64,000 bases of DNA from Diphasiastrum complanatum (taxonomy: Eukaryota; Streptophyta; Lycopodiopsida; Lycopodiales; Lycopodiaceae), in NCBI GenBank assembly GCA_029204225.1, contig CM055104.1, positions 56,047,447-56,111,446 of the forward strand. Reading direction: 5' to 3'. Under the pieces are notes generated by a model. It searched no databases. It saw only the letters and a list, made by a program, of their open reading frames with translations, and was not told the DNA's origin. Positions 11,115 through 20,891 of this stretch are shown piece after piece. The position numbers and the translations under genes are program-made. Numbering within the stretch: position 1 is the first letter of the stretch; every line of letters starts with the position of its first letter.

Positions 11115-11722
11115 TTGAGTGTGATGCCTTAAAAGATAACAAAATATGTTCTCCTTGTAAGCTTACATTAGTTATGAAGTCAAGGAAATGGAAATATCTT
11201 CATAATGTAGGATCTTTTGGTTTCAATAAGATCATGAATGATGTGTTCATTCATAAAGATGAAAATTGTATGTTTTCAATCCTAAAGGCAAGTTGTAAAC
11301 TTCTTATGAGAATAAGTGAAGCATCCAAAGTGGACAATTATATCCATAAACAAGTAGTTAGCCTTATTGAGATGGAAATACCTTTTGATTTCAATATTGG
11401 AAAAATCATGCCAAGTTGTGGTGATTTTTGGACTTATGTTTCTAGCATAAGTAATCTTGATAATCATAGGAAGTGCATATTGAATGGTCATGATTGTTGT
11501 GATCATTATGAGACATGGAGGTCTCGGATTTCCATCAAAAAGGAGCATCATGAAGAGGTTCTTAAGGAGTCATCTCAAGGTTCAAGTGTGCCAAGGATTG
11601 AAGAGGAGAGTCCTTCTCAAGGTTCAAGTATGTCAAGGATTAAGGAGGAGAGACCTTCTCAAGTTGTGATTCCAAAAAGAATCTCAAGAAACATGGTTGA
11701 GTCCATGTGGCTCGCATTTTAA
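11108..11722 (+). CDS. NA-1 unknown ORF, repeat unit 1
   Basis: An open frame of 204 residues that I do not recognise. It is basic and Cys/Met-rich. Its ILKASCKLLMRISEA...IHKQVVSLIEMEI segment is clearly homologous to CIEANCKLFMRVSES...LHNEVFSLIGSEI in the next ORF, so the protein is built from two diverged copies of one domain. The C-terminus holds a 14-residue repeat (GSSVPRIEEESPSQ / GSSMSRIKEERPSQ). The start at 11108 is the first Met after a frameshift. The true frame begins upstream. It has no signal peptide or membrane segment. The function is unknown, and it may be a lineage-specific Gag extension. Confidence 0.5.
   Translation: MLVECDALKDNKICSPCKLTLVMKSRKWKYLHNVGSFGFNKIMNDVFIHKDENCMFSILKASCKLLMRISEASKVDNYIHKQVVSLIEMEIPFDFNIGKIMPSCGDFWTYVSSISNLDNHRKCILNGHDCCDHYETWRSRISIKKEHHEEVLKESSQGSSVPRIEEESPSQGSSMSRIKEERPSQVVIPKRISRNMVESMWLAF
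11573..11662 (+). repeat. 42-bp coding tandem repeat, about 2.1 copies
   Basis: TCTCAAGGTTCAAGTxTG... starts at 11573, 11615 and 11657, a period of exactly 42 bases (14 codons), so the reading frame is kept. It encodes the Ser/Gln/Glu-rich GSSxxRIxEExPSQ units. Confidence 0.85.
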
Positions 11723-11749
11723 GGGAAAGAGGAGCATACCTCCTGTGGT

Positions 11750-12334
11750 ATGCATCTCATACTTACTTCTCCTATGTCATTTGATAAATCAATTTGCTTT
11801 AGTGAGATCATTGCATCTCAAAATTGGAGTAAAGCCATACTAGTTGAGTATGAAGTCTCTCTTGAGAACATAGATGATGTTCTTAAAAGGTTGAAATTGA
11901 TCTTAAATCAATTAGAAAGAAAATGGTTATTTCATCAAATGTATGCTCTTGAGTCATGTAAGAGCAACAGTGATTTTTTCACTCATAGTTTGAAAATTTG
12001 TATTGAGGCAAATTGTAAACTCTTTATGAGAGTAAGTGAATCATCTTCTAAAGACACTTATCTCCATAATGAAGTATTTAGCCTCATTGGATCTGAGATT
12101 AGCATGGTAAACAAGCATGGAGATATGATGCAAACACTTTGTTATTATAGCATGCATAGTCTTGCCAATTTGGATAAGTCTAATTCTCTAGATCATGGTA
12201 ACATGATGTTAGATCTTTGTGATACTAATAAGTCAAGAAGAAATCTTTATTTTCTCATGGAGGAGCATGCACATGAAGAAGGATCAAGCCTCAAACTCAA
12301 GCATCTATATGAAATTTGGAAGGAATCATTTTGA
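11750..12334 (+). CDS. NA-1 unknown ORF, repeat unit 2
   Basis: An open frame of 194 residues separated from unit 1 by one stop at 11720-11722 and about 27 bases. Residues near the start (SKAILVEYEVSLEN) match AMLVECDALKDN of unit 1, offset about 730 bases, and the KLFMRVSES/HNEVFSLIG core matches as above. Helical and charged, no family recognised, no catalytic motif seen. It ends about 200 bases before the PPT, the place a polyprotein would normally hold RNase H. It may be one protein with unit 1, now split by decay. Confidence 0.5.
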   Translation: MHLILTSPMSFDKSICFSEIIASQNWSKAILVEYEVSLENIDDVLKRLKLILNQLERKWLFHQMYALESCKSNSDFFTHSLKICIEANCKLFMRVSESSSKDTYLHNEVFSLIGSEISMVNKHGDMMQTLCYYSMHSLANLDKSNSLDHGNMMLDLCDTNKSRRNLYFLMEEHAHEEGSSLKLKHLYEIWKESF

Positions 12335-12540
12335 AGATGCTAGGATGGTGCAAAGCTCTCAAGTTCATCAAAGATGTCAACATCAAAGAAGCACTATCAT
12401 TGATATCGTGATTTCAGATCAACATCAAGCTCATTGGCTGATCTTCACACCTTTTGAACCAGCAAAGACCAATTCAGCCCATGGAGTCAAGTTCAAGATC
12501 ATCATGTTTTCCATCAAGCTAAATTTACCAAGCTAGATTT

Positions 12541-12551
12541 TTGAGGAGGAG
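12541..12551 (+). promoter_or_regulatory. NA-1 polypurine tract
   Basis: TTGAGGAGGAG immediately before the LTR terminus TGTAAAAAATGC. Co-6 has a matching tract (GAGGAGGAG) at the same place, so the two probably share ancestry in their ends. Confidence 0.75.
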
Positions 12552-13199
12552 TGTAAAAAATGCAAAAATAAGCTTGGTAGAGGCCAAAAATCTTGTATAT
12601 AGATAAACACACATGTGTGGAGCCTATTTCCACATGTGAAAATAATGTACTTGTCATGTACCATAATCATATAGGTTGTACATATGATTTAATTCAATTT
12701 CTAGTGGCTAAAGAGGCCAAAAACTAGTTTTCTAGACATATGACACATGGCATCAATCTATTGATTGCATGAGCCACATCCTTTGGTTAGGTGTCATATC
12801 ACATGTGTAGAGGATAGCTCACATGTGTGGAATAAGCTGAAGTAGGCGAATTTTGACTTCTAAAAGATTTCCAAGTAGATCTCCATATAGAAGGAAAATG
12901 CACCAAAAGTGCTCAAAATAGAAGGTTTTGTCCAAGTGTCAGTTTTGCATGATGAATCATCATATGACAAAGCACCTTCACACATGTGGGATCAGAGGGA
13001 TGATTAGAATCATGAGCTCCAACTTATTGTATATATAGAGCCACATTTGGCCATAATCAATGTGAGACACCAATCTTGGTTTTGGAAGCAATTTTGAGTG
13101 ATTCTCTCCATTTGTCTACATTTGTTTTGATTGTTTTGAGGTTCTATCAATGTGTACTTGATTTTCAGGTTGGAGTCCGTACTCAGACAGTATTTCACA
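12552..13199 (+). mobile_element. NA-1 3' LTR
   Basis: Starts TGTAAAAAATGC after the PPT. The proposed end at 13199 (CAGTATTTCACA) parallels the ends of the Co-8 LTR (CTGTATTTTTCACA) and Co-6 LTR, and gives 648 bp, close to their 655 and 701 bp. It contains five CACATGTG-type palindromes and a TATATATAGAG box at about 13027. No 5' copy is present, so the right edge is an inference. Confidence 0.6.
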
Positions 13200-13465
13200 G
13201 GTGTGAAACCATAAAGTACACTTACCTTCAATTAATGATTGTTCTTGTTAGGATTTTGTGTCTAGAATTGATCTAGATTGATCTTAATCTGAAGTAGATT
13301 GATAGATTAAGTAATCTGACAACCAATCCCTCTTGAGGATCAGATTAGGATCCATTCTTGGTCTTTTTTGTACTTTTTGCATAGATGTGTCTTCCCTTTG
13401 CTTTCCTTTCTCAAAGTATGTGAGCCTTGAAGGCTCGGCCTTGCTCCTTGTGGATCTTCTCGGGT
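13200..13465. other. Unassigned spacer
   Basis: Flank between the NA-1 LTR and the Co-2 integrase fragment. AT-rich with a GATCTAGATTGATC-like stretch near 13270. No reading frame or repeat that I can name. Confidence 0.3.
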
Positions 13466-14047
13466 TTAGGGTGTTGCAAGATCTTCATCACCTAAGAGAT
13501 TAGATGAATTTGGAAACAACTTGTAACTTTGAGATTCATCAAACAAGACATCCTTGCTAACTTTTACTTTCTTTGAAATAGGATCAAATATCCTATATCC
13601 TTTGCTATTTTCACAATAGCCTACAAACATTCCTTTGAAGGAAGTTGCAACTTCTTTCCTTCTTGTTTCCAAAGGAATGTGGACATAACATATACATCCA
13701 AACACTTTAAAATCTTTTACATTGGGCTTATTGCCAAACAAAGCTTGAAATGGTGAGATCCCACCAATAGCACTACTAGGAAGCCTATTACATAAGTAAT
13801 TAGCACAATATATGGGTTCCCCCCAAAAAGTGATGGGTAGAGATGCATCAAGTCTTAAAGACTTTGCACATTCACAAAGACTCCTATTTTTCCTCTCGGC
13901 CACCCCATTTTGTTGGGGGGTGTAAGGACAAGTGAGTTCTCTCTTAATGCCATTGATCTCACAAACGTCTCTCATCTTGTTGGAGATATACTCTCCTCCA
14001 TTATCACATCTTAGAACTCTAATGCAAGAACTAAGTTGCTTTTCCAC
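13466..14047 (-). pseudogene. Co-2 copia integrase fragment
   Basis: 193 uninterrupted residues of a copia integrase. RCDNGGEYISN holds the second catalytic Asp, TPQQNGVAERKNRSLCECAK holds the catalytic Glu, and FGCICYVHIPLE with the VGYCENSKGYRIF region form the C-terminal part. The first Asp and everything before it are lost at about 14050, and RT is absent beyond 13466. Both edges are truncations. It is similar to the integrases of Co-5 and Co-8 but not identical. Confidence 0.85.
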
Positions 14048-14049
14048 TA

Positions 14050-14960
14050 GAAACTTAAACTGTAGAAGGTGAAAAAAGCCACTTTGTCAAGTTGAGCTAA
14101 AATCACCGTTTCTCCATGGAATTTCATGAGTGAACACTCTACAAACTTGGTATCAATAGGGCAACCCTACTCCAGGCCTCAGATTGTGCTCAAATCGATC
14201 CGTAGGCGATTTAGATCAAGCAAAAACGAGTTTGGGGAGGCGCGGCCGTAGACAGGGAGGTCGCGGACTGTTCGCGCGTGGAACCAGGTTGAAACCATAG
14301 TGTTTCGAAGTGGGTAGCGCTTACAAGACTCTCTATTAGTGCACAAGAGTGCTCAAATCCATTGGATAGAGAAGCTACAAGATCAACGGCTCAGTTTGTG
14401 CTATCCAGAAGGGATATCCACGGTTGGATTAGAATCAACCATTGGATGGAGTCTGAAGGGTTGTTGAAGAGGGCCTTGAAGAAGTGAAGTGCATTTTGGC
14501 CTTCAACTTCATTAAAAATTTTTATATTGAAATTGGAGTTGGGTCCCTTCACAAGTGAAGAGTGAAGTTTCTTCAAGGTGAAGAAACAGTTCAAAAACTA
14601 GAAAAGTCCCTATTTTTGGGTCCTTTGCCCGTTTTGACCCAAATGAAAGGCTATAACCTCCAAACGAAGGGCACCCGGAATGTACCTGCAAGTATGGTAT
14701 AGCAAAATAGAGTGATTGCAGTAGAGAAAGTCTTTGGAGTGCACCAGAACTGATTTCACCATTCCACTAGGCACGTTGTTGGGAGTTGACGACTTAGTGC
14801 ATTTCGAAAGGCGACGCCGATTTGGCTTTCAAATTGGTGGAAAAGCGCCGAGTGGCCTGGTAAAGAAAAAAGTGCAGGTCATTATTTTCAACTTCTAACA
14901 TCATTGTTGGCGTCGGCATACTATTCTTAGCCCAAGGCAGAAGTTTCAAGCAGTTTTGCG
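14050..14960. other. Unassigned, possible Co-3 LTR remnant and leader
   Basis: No coding. TTGGTATCAATAGGGC at about 14147-14162 shares its first eight bases with a tRNA-Met PBS and lies a plausible 800 bases before Co-3 gag, so this may be the Co-3 leader with the LTR cut off by Co-2. The match is too short to insist on. GC content rises around 14220-14290. Confidence 0.3.
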
Positions 14961-15800
14961 ATGGCAAACATGGGAGAGTCCATTTTGAGTGAAAGTAGCA
15001 AATTGGACGGGATTTCCAACTATGCAGTGTGGAAATTCAAAATGAAAAACATACTGATGGAGAAAGACGTGTGGGAAGTCGTCACAGGTGATGAGAGAAG
15101 GCCGCCAAATGAAGCAGATATCAAAGTGTTCGACAAAAAGATGAGGAAAGCTTTGACCTTCATTAACTTGTCAGTGAAGGATCACATCATTACCCACATT
15201 TGTGATGCTATTACACCCAGACAGGTGTGGGATGTGCTAAAGGAGCAGTTCGAGACGTCAAATCCGTCAAGAATCATGTTTCTGAAGTCAAAGTTGAATA
15301 GTGCCCGCATGGAGCAAGGAGAGCACATTCAGACGTACATGACCAGAATCAAGACAATAAGAGATGAACTGCATTCTATTGGTGAGCGCATACGTGATGT
15401 GGAGCTGGTGCACAATGCATTGTGTGGCATTGCAGAACCCTATTAGATGTTTGTGAGCGCAATAGCATCAAGAGAAAGATTGTCAACCTTTGACGAGCTC
15501 ACAGGAATCTTGATGCAGGAAGAGCAACGACGAGAAATGGTGAAAGCTAGACGTCAAAATATTGACGATCAAGCACTTGCGACACGCTAAAAACAAGGCA
15601 AGGGCAAGGGCAAGAAGAAGTCTAAACAGCAATTTGCCAAGTCTCAGGAGGACGAGGGATCTTCCAGTAAAACTAAGAAGAAAGACAAGTGCTTCCATTG
15701 TGGTAAAAAGGGCCATTGGAAGAGAGAATTCCTGGCGAAACAAGACAAGGGGAAACCAAAACAAGCAGGTAACCTTGTCGATGAGGGTGAGATTGAAGAC
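14961..15800 (+). pseudogene. Co-3 gag
   Basis: ATG 14961 opens a copia Gag: SKLDGISNYAVWKFKMKN, then the UBN2-type capsid region to the stop TAG at 15444. Coding continues in frame (MFVSAIASRERL), meets TAA at 15588, then a lysine-rich tract. A CCHC knuckle at about 15690 (CFHCGKKGHWKREF) has its last Cys replaced by Phe. It would form the virus-like particle. It has two in-frame stops plus the broken knuckle. Confidence 0.85.
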
Positions 15801-15821
15801 TCTAGCATCTTCATATCTGCA

Positions 15822-17468
15822 TTGTCATCTAATCAATATGATCAAGCATGGTATATTGACTTGGGAGCCACAAGACACGTGACAGGTATCAAGAATTGGT
15901 TCAGTAGCTTGAAAGTGTTGGATAATGGAACATCTGTTTCACAAGCAAATGGTGAGGTGTGCAAGATCAAGGGGATAGGCACCATTTCAATCCAACTACC
16001 TGATGGCAAAAGCAGGATGATCATGGAGGTACTTTACGTACCAGGTTTGAAGAGAAATCTACTTTCTGTTGGAGTCATTACTGATCAAAAGTTGAAAGTA
16101 GAATTCACCCATGATTGTTGCTTTGTGAAGGATGTGAACCAAAAGTTCAAAGTTATTGTGGATGGAGTAAGAGAGCCCAATACAAAATTATACAGGTTGA
16201 ATGCTACAATTAAGAGACAACATGGACTTGTATCGTCGATTCCATCGCAAACTGAGTTGTGGCATAAGAGGCTTGGTCACTTGAACTTGGGAAGCATCAG
16301 TTTGATGAGAAAATTGGAGATGGTAACATGATTGCCTACCATAGAAGATCACTTGAAATCGATGTGCGAATCTTGTGTATATGGGAAGCAGCATCGAGAG
16401 AAGTTCAATAAAGGGAGTGTTGCAAGAGCAAAGAACATCCTGGATTTAATCCACACAAATTTATGCGGGCCTATGAGGACCATGTCCTTAGGTAAAGCCT
16501 TATATTTCATGACCTTTATTGATGATATGTCACGTAAGACGTGGATCTACTTCTTGAAGAAGAAATCAGATGCATTTCATAACATCAAGAGCTTTAAAGC
16601 ATTGGTTGAAAATTAGACAGGTAGGAAGATCAAAGTCCTAAGATTAGATAGTGGAGGTGAGTACAAGTCTAATGACTTCAATGATCTTTGTGATCAATGT
16701 GGGATTGCAAGACAATTTATGCAAGCTCATACTCCTGCTCTCAATGGTGTAGCTGAGTGCAAAAATCGTACGATTATGGAAAGTGCCAGATCTATGCTAG
16801 CTGAGATGAAACTACCAAAAGATTTTTGGTCAGAAGCATGTAGCACGATAGTCTATCTTCAAAATAGAAGTCCTACCATTGCCATACCAAAGATAACACC
16901 TGAGGAAGCATTCACGAAGAAGAAGCCAAAGGTGAACCACTTGCAAATCTTTGGATGTAAGGCCTTTGTACACATTCCTAAGGAAGAGAGACGTAAACTT
17001 GATGTGAAAGCTATCAAGTGCATATTCCTAGGATATGATGATCGTGTGAAGGGCTATAGATGTTTTGATCTAGTGGAAAACAAAATCCATATAAGCCGTG
17101 ATGTTATCTTTGATGAATCCAAGATGTATGAAGACGAGGATGCTGAGAAGATAGACACATCCAGTGGGAAAGATGGTATAGTGAGGATACCACCTGATGA
17201 TGATCCATTCATTGACCTTCCGAGTGATGAACATGAGGATACATCTCAAGATACTACTACTCAACCTCAAGAGACAGGTTGGAGAAGTAGGGACAAACCT
17301 TTTGGTGCAAGAAGGATTGAAGTTGCAGGTGACAAACGCAAGGAGAAGGATGTACCATGGGATACATTTTCACCAGGAAGCCGATCACCTGACAGGCAGC
17401 TCCCTAAGTGGTTTGAGAGATTGTTGGAGAGCCGCGACATGAATGACTTTCCAAGATCATCTAGCTAG
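15822..17468 (+). pseudogene. Co-3 protease and integrase
   Basis: Protease: WYIDLGATRHVTG, where the catalytic D-S-G reads D-L-G (TTG at 15861-15863). The pre-integrase zinc domain follows (ELWHKRLGHLNLGS...CESCVYGKQHR). In the integrase core the first Asp is changed (IHTNLCGPM, near 16452), while LRLDSGGEY and LNGVAECKN keep the second Asp and Glu. Stops fall at 16329 (TGA), 16614 (TAG) and 17466 (TAG), all within one continuing frame apart from local shifts. It would have matured the polyprotein and inserted cDNA, and is dead on several counts. Confidence 0.88.
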
Positions 17469-17479
17469 GGAGAGCTACG

Positions 17480-19090
17480 AAGATCAACAAGAGAGAAGAC
17501 ACAACCTGAAAGGTATGAAGCAAATTATGCTCTCTTATCTAGCATTATTAAGAGCAAAGAACCTTCGACTTATGGTGAAGCGAAGGATGATGACATTTGG
17601 GTCAAAGCCATGGGAGAGGAGATGGAGTCAATTGCTAAGCATAGCACATATGACTTAGTAGAACCACCAGTTGGCAAGAAACCCATTGGTTGCAAATGGG
17701 TATACAGGACTAAGTACCATGCAGATGGAAGTATAGCAAAGCACAACGCAAGATTGGTGATCAAAGGGTATGCACAAAGTAAAGGCATCGACTATGAGGA
17801 GACCTTTGCGCCAGTTTGTAAGTGGAATACTCTACGTCTACTTGTTGCTTCAGCTTCACATTTTGGTTGGCCTTTGCATCAGATGGATGTGAAATCTGCT
17901 TTTCTAAACGATGAGTTAGAAGAAGAGGTGTTCATGAATCAACCTGAAGGCTTTGTAATGAAGGGACAGAAAAATAAAGTATGTCGCTTGAAGAAAGCAC
18001 TTTATGGTCTTAAACAGGCACCATGTGTGTGGTATAGCAGGATTGATGCCTACTTTCGTTCAAAGGGGATGATGAGAACACATTCTGGTCCAAATCTATA
18101 TGTCTTATGCTTTGATGGTATGGTTGCTTTAATTGCTTTGTATGTTGATGACTTGATTATTACGGGAAATAATCAAGAGATGATAGACATGATCAAGAAA
18201 GACCTCATGGAACAATTCGAGATGACAGATCTCAGCCTAATGCATTATTGCCTTGGAGTAGAGGTGTGGCAAAAAGGACACGAAGTGGGTTTAACACAAG
18301 TGAAGTATGTCAAAGAGTTGCTGCACAGATTTAGGTTGCAGGATTGCAAACCAATGAGTAATCCTATTGAACCAGGTAAAAAGCTTTCCAAGCTTGATGA
18401 GTCACAGTCATTTGATGCTACACTGTATAGGCAGTTAGTAGGGAGCTTGATTTACCTTACCACAACTAGACCAGATATATGCTATGTTGTTGGCATTGTA
18501 AGTTAGTTTATGGTAGCACCTACAGAAACGCATTGGAAGGCAGCTAAACGCATTTTGCGTTATGCGAAAGGCACTTCAAAGTATGGCTTGATTTACAGGA
18601 AGCATGATGATTTACCTGAGTTGTGTGGCTATGTGGATACGGATTGGGGAGGTGACTATGATGATCATAGATCCACCACAGGGTATGTATTCTAGTTTTG
18701 TGGTACTTGCTTTTTCTGGTCTAGTAAGAAGCAAAGTACAATTGCTCTTTCCACCACAGAAGCAGAGTATAAGGCAATGTGTAGTGCAGCACAAGAAGCT
18801 ATATGGTTGAGACAAATCTTGGAAGAACTTGGCATGAGCAGAAAAATCCCACGACTTTACATAGCGACAGTCAGAGTGGCATTCAGCTAGCAAAGAATCC
18901 AGTGTTCCATGCGAGAACTAAACACATTGATATTCAATATCACTTTATATGTGAGAGGTTGCTGAGTCATGAAATTCATGTTGTTCATTGTAGCACAGAA
19001 GAACAACTAGCTAATATTTTCACTAAGCCACTTGCTAGAGAAAAGTTTGATAAGTTTAGATCAAAGCTTTCTGTACTTAAAGTTTGTTGA
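17480..19090 (+). pseudogene. Co-3 reverse transcriptase and RNase H
   Basis: RT spans 17610-18506: PIGCKWVYRTKYHADGS, QMDVKSAFLNDELEEEVFM (first Asp), YGLKQAPCVWY, and the intact catalytic YVDD at 18141-18152. Stops TAG at 18504 and 18693 interrupt the connection and RNase H (YVDTDWGGD, TTEAEYKAM). A frameshift near 18850 moves the end to the frame 18803-19090 (HSDSQSGIQLAKNPVF, ANIFTKPL). The order IN-RT-RH makes it Ty1/copia. The PPT may be the purine run TTTAAGAGAGAAAG at about 19133-19146. Confidence 0.88.
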
Positions 19091-19430
19091 CTTTAAAGCT
19101 ATGTATATGACTGTATTAGAAGTAGACTCTACTTTAAGAGAGAAAGTTAGAATTAAAGTGGAATCAATGTGTTACTGTACTGTGGGTCCTATCAGTGGAT
19201 AAGGATCAGTTGGCCTCATCACGAGGCAAGTCGACGGGACACGCGTCCCATCAATGGCAACCTAGGTCATGTATGGGTTGCCTGAGTGAACAACTGTATG
19301 TACAGTGTAATTTCATTTTGAAAGAATATAGTTGCTATGTGAGCTTGCTGTGGAGAGTGTTTTCTGTCTGTGTTACTGTGTAGCATGATCTGTATTTCTG
19401 TGCAAAGCAAATTCTAAGTGTAATAACTCA
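19091..19430 (+). other. Probable Co-3 3' LTR remnant
   Basis: Non-coding sequence after the RNase H stop. The purine run near 19140 followed by TTAGAATTAAAGTGG would fit a PPT and an LTR start that has lost its TG. No 5' partner exists to confirm it. CGGGACACGCGTCCCAT at about 19235-19251 has a look-alike at about 46373-46390 in the Co-11 LTR. Confidence 0.35.
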
Positions 19431-19668
19431 TTCACATGGAAGTCCAATCTATTTACAAAAAGTTTGACCAATTTGAACATTTTCAAGATTCTACTCAAAT
19501 GTCAATTTCACACTAGTGTAGATCAAGCTAAAACCAATCTAACTTAATAAAAATGACTTATGTACATTATTTCACATGTGGGAACAGACTCCACATGTGT
19601 GAGATCCTATCAAGCTCAAATAACTTGAGATCTACAAGATACAACAAGTTGGAAGTGATATTTTAACA
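19431..19668 (-). mobile_element. Co-4 LTR-like segment
   Basis: Read on the minus strand it starts TGTTAAAATATCAC, resembling the Co-5 LTR start TGTCAAAATATTG, and contains two CACATGTG boxes. It abuts the Co-4 integrase fragment directly, with no PPT between. The outer edge near 19431 is a guess. Confidence 0.4.
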
Positions 19669-19971
19669 CTTTGCAATGGCACAAGCCTCACAAGGCTTGA
19701 AATCTTTAGAAAGAGATTTTGGAAGACCAATAGCCTTCACCTTCTTAACCATGGAAGACAAATTTAGAGTTAGGATGACCCAACCTTCTATGCCACAACT
19801 CCTCCTCAGATAACAAAGCAACTTCACAAAGATTTGCATTCTCATAAGAATTCAACTTAAAAATTCCACCACATCTAGATCCATCAGCAAGGATCTCATC
19901 ATTTCTCTTGATAAAACAAGTATTGGAGTTGAACTTTACATCACAACCATCATCAAGCAACTTTCCCACAC
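19669..19971 (-). pseudogene. Co-4 protease-integrase fragment
   Basis: A copia piece reading SVGKLLDDGCDVKF (protease end) and LWHRRLGHPN, then KAIGLPKSLSKDFKPCEACAIAK after a frameshift. It is closely related to Co-5 at 26640-26940. Homology ends at 19669, where the LTR-like segment starts, so integrase core, RT and RNase H are deleted. The other end stops exactly where the Co-5 LTR remnant begins. Confidence 0.8.
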
Positions 19972-20131
19972 TAGTCTTATGTTTTGTTGACAGATCTTGC
20001 TTGTAACACAATAATATTGCTTGTATGATCAGCTTTCCTATTGACAACCAATGCTAGTCTGATCTTTATGGTATTATTGGGCTTAGGAGATCAAAAATAC
20101 ATGTGTAGGGCGTCCCACACGTGTGAATTCA
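19972..20131 (+). repeat. Co-5 5' LTR, only the last 160 bp
   Basis: Matches 29901-30060, the end of the 3' LTR, with three differences, two of them at CpG (the upstream copy has CG where the downstream copy has CA or TG). It ends in TTCA, three bases before the PBS. The U3 end is missing and Co-4 sequence takes its place. Confidence 0.9.
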
Positions 20132-20134
20132 GCT

Positions 20135-20147
20135 TGGTACCAGAGCC
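20135..20147 (+). promoter_or_regulatory. Co-5 primer-binding site
   Basis: TGGTACCAGAGCC, one base different from the initiator tRNA-Met complement TGGTATCAGAGCC. It is three bases downstream of the LTR end. Confidence 0.8.
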
Positions 20148-20891
20148 TACCTAAGTTTGACAAGCAAATCTAATCAAAAAGTTTGCAGATCTGATCAGAT
20201 TTCAAGCTATGAATTGTCTAGATTCTACTTTCTAGCTAGTTTGCAGTTTTTTTGTGATTCTGGGCTTCAAACCACATTGAATGGGCCATATCAGATACTG
20301 TACGGAATTTTAGGTGCTGGCACGTGTGAAATCCGCCCATGTTCAGATTGGTGGTTCTCTCTCAACTCAGATCCAAATTTCAAGCAAATTAGCCCACTAG
20401 AAAGCTAGAAATGTGTTGAATCTGATGCAATTTGAATCATGACAGTTGGATAAGCCAATCAGAGGCTATAAGCTTTTGAAGAGTCGTAGGTAGGGCACCT
20501 AGACCTATGGCAAATCATGTGTACATGTCATTTACTGCTTGAATGATCACAAAAATCATCCAGAAGTTGACCAATCTCATCTATATGTGATTTAGACAAA
20601 ATTTATAGGTTCTAGGCAAATTGTTTCATACAAATAGATTGTATTTGAGTCAATTTGACTTTTTTTGGAGTATTTCACACGTGTGAAATTCAAGTAACCA
20701 TAACTTTTGCCATACTTCATCTTTTTTGATGATTCAAATTTTGTATTAGAGAGATTGTCAAGCTAGTGAGATCTATCTCACAGTTTTTTGTTTAGTCTTG
20801 CATAGGATTTGGTTATGTACCCTTGATTATTTCCTATAGTGAGAAGATAAGCAATTCTTTCATCCATCTTTTTTTATTTCCATCATTCTTT
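20148..20891 (+). other. Co-5 leader
   Basis: About 740 bases of untranslated leader between PBS and gag. It holds GCACGTGTGAAATCC near 20320 and a perfect 18-base palindrome at 20672-20689. Open frames in it are short and unconserved. Confidence 0.6.
20672..20689. repeat. 18-bp perfect palindrome with G-box core
   Basis: ATTTCACACGTGTGAAAT is its own reverse complement, centred on CACGTG. It lies in the Co-5 leader. The same core occurs in the LTRs of Co-6 and Co-8. Confidence 0.9.

Larger units (their letters stand above)
9105..13199 (+). mobile_element. NA-1, pol-less LTR retroelement (5' LTR missing)
   Basis: A polypurine tract at 12541-12551 (TTGAGGAGGAG) is followed directly by an LTR starting TGTAAAAAATGC, which fixes the 3' end. 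Upstream lie zinc-knuckle gag-like coding (10590-11114) and a long unfamiliar coding tract with an internal duplication (to 12334). No protease, integrase, RT or RNase H is present. The left boundary is uncertain and no 5' LTR or PBS is recognisable. The layout fits a non-autonomous (TR-GAG/LARD-like) element that would need another element's enzymes. Confidence 0.65.

Noticed and set aside
14147-14162. TTGGTATCAATAGGGC as a Co-3 primer-binding site
   Set aside because: Only eight bases match, and there is no LTR end before it. Mentioned as possible but not annotated as a site.
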